Assembly: GCA_002329125.1 (NCBI GenBank)
Contig: DCXX01000040.1
Location: 1-15,299 of the forward strand
Direction of reading: 5' to 3'
From: Fidelibacterota bacterium UBA2125
GTDB lineage: Bacteria; Fidelibacterota; Marinisomatia; Marinisomatales; S15-B10
DNA: 15,299 nucleotides
The first letter of the stretch is position 1. Every line of letters starts with the position of its first letter. Positions 14,608 through 15,299 of the stretch are shown here, piece after piece. A program made the position numbers and the translations under genes. The notes under the pieces were generated by a model, which saw only the letters and a program-made list of their open reading frames with translations, made no database searches and was not told the DNA's origin.

Positions 14608-15299
14608 GTGTCGAAGATAACTTATCAGTGTACTTGGTGTAAAGAGGAATCTCCTCTAGGAGGTGTTCAAACCGCCTGTGCCTGTGGTAAACCTCTTGAG
14701 GTTCTTTTCGATTGGGAGAATGCTTCACCGAAAAAAAGCGATCTCGATCCGGAGAACAGAACGCTCTGGAAATACAGAGATGTGTTGGCCCCCATAGATG
14801 ATGATCATATAGTGACGCTGGGGGAAGGATGGACACCCACAGCTGATGGCGTTGATTATAATGGTGTAACAATCTTTATAAAGGATGAAAGTGTCAATCC
14901 CACAGGATCTTTCAAGGATAGGGGTATGTCCATGGCGGTGTCACATGCTCGACAGAACGGGATATCTGAGGTGTGTCTACCATCAGCAGGAAACGCAGGC
15001 GTAAGCGCCTCGGCCTATTGCCAAGCTGCGGGAATCAAATGCCATGTTTTCTTGCCTGAGACGATACCTACTCCCTTCATTGATGCAACAAAAGAATATG
15101 GTGCTGACTTGCGTTTGGAGGGAAGAACCATCGCTCACGCTGCCGGTAAGATGCGTGAAGAGATGAAAAAAGAGTGGTTTGACCTTTCCACACTGAAGGA
15201 ACCTTTCAGAGTTGAAGGTAAAAAGACCATGGGATACGAAATTGCAGAGCAACTGGACTGGACATTGCCGGATGTTGTAGTTTATCCCACCGGTGGTGG
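14608..15299 (+). CDS. thrC: Threonine synthase, N-terminal part (3' end outside window)
   Basis: GTG 14608 is the first possible start, since TAA (the preceding gene's stop, 14602-14604) is in the same frame just upstream. The visible 230 residues begin with a zinc-ribbon-like motif (C8-x2-C11 and C24-x-C26) seen in many threonine synthases, then LGEGWTP (71-77), NPTGSFKDRGM (97-107, with Lys103 as the PLP lysine), PSAGNAG (125-131, phosphate cup) and YPTGG at the cut end. It would convert O-phosphohomoserine to threonine in the cytoplasm. No thrB or hom is in the window. The 3-bp gap to DUF1028 suggests one transcript. Threonine synthase is by far the best fit; a related cysteate synthase or threonine-dehydratase-like enzyme cannot be excluded from the fragment. 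Confidence 0.88.
   Translation, partial: MSKITYQCTWCKEESPLGGVQTACACGKPLEVLFDWENASPKKSDLDPENRTLWKYRDVLAPIDDDHIVTLGEGWTPTADGVDYNGVTIFIKDESVNPTGSFKDRGMSMAVSHARQNGISEVCLPSAGNAGVSASAYCQAAGIKCHVFLPETIPTPFIDATKEYGADLRLEGRTIAHAAGKMREEMKKEWFDLSTLKEPFRVEGKKTMGYEIAEQLDWTLPDVVVYPTGG

Noticed and set aside
14582..14872. 96-aa minus-strand open frame across the DUF1028/threonine synthase junction
   Set aside because: The + strand here encodes the threonine synthase N-terminus with a zinc-ribbon-like motif; the antisense frame shows no protein-like pattern.

Overview
The window carries 13 protein-coding genes or gene parts plus one small hypothetical ORF, packed tightly and mostly on the + strand. I see no rRNA, tRNA, CRISPR array, transposase or phage gene. 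The organism looks like a free-living heterotroph of the FCB superphylum, possibly Candidatus Marinimicrobia (SAR406) or a relative. That placement is inferred from a TonB-dependent receptor, a two-gene pyruvate:ferredoxin oxidoreductase, a secreted DUF1028 protein, frequent GTG/TTG starts and many starts without a clear Shine-Dalgarno sequence; it has not been tested by phylogeny.

Region 1 (1-6368, + strand) begins with the C-terminus of a TonB-dependent outer-membrane receptor. A 119-bp gap follows, holding a hairpin and a near-perfect 20-bp palindrome that resembles a CRP/FNR-family site. Next comes a central-carbon cluster: PFOR domains I-III (589-2505), PFOR domains IV-VI (2502-4085), a GNAT acetyltransferase (4086-4691) and malic enzyme (4722-6368). 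Together the enzymes would take malate to pyruvate to acetyl-CoA, yielding NAD(P)H and reduced ferredoxin. The acetyltransferase sits between them and uses, by family, acetyl-CoA, the product of the PFOR.

Region 2 (6402-7682, - strand) holds a TRAP-type solute-binding protein with no membrane subunits nearby, preceded by a 59-aa hypothetical ORF whose reading frame looks 5'-truncated or frameshifted.

Region 3 (7786-12356, + strand) has a PolB-like 3'-5' exonuclease, then four genes in which each stop overlaps the next start by 4 bp (ATGA): a sphingosine/diacylglycerol-kinase-like lipid kinase, an unrecognised exported or membrane protein, an APC-family amino-acid permease and an arginine-deiminase-like enzyme. 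The permease and deiminase suggest import and hydrolysis of arginine or another guanidino compound.

Region 4 (12364-15299) has a class V PLP enzyme on the - strand, converging on the deiminase with a 7-bp gap. Divergent from it are a secreted DUF1028 protein with a C-terminal TPR-like extension and the N-terminal two-thirds or so of threonine synthase, cut by the window end.

All functions are read from motifs and remembered family features; no database search was run.
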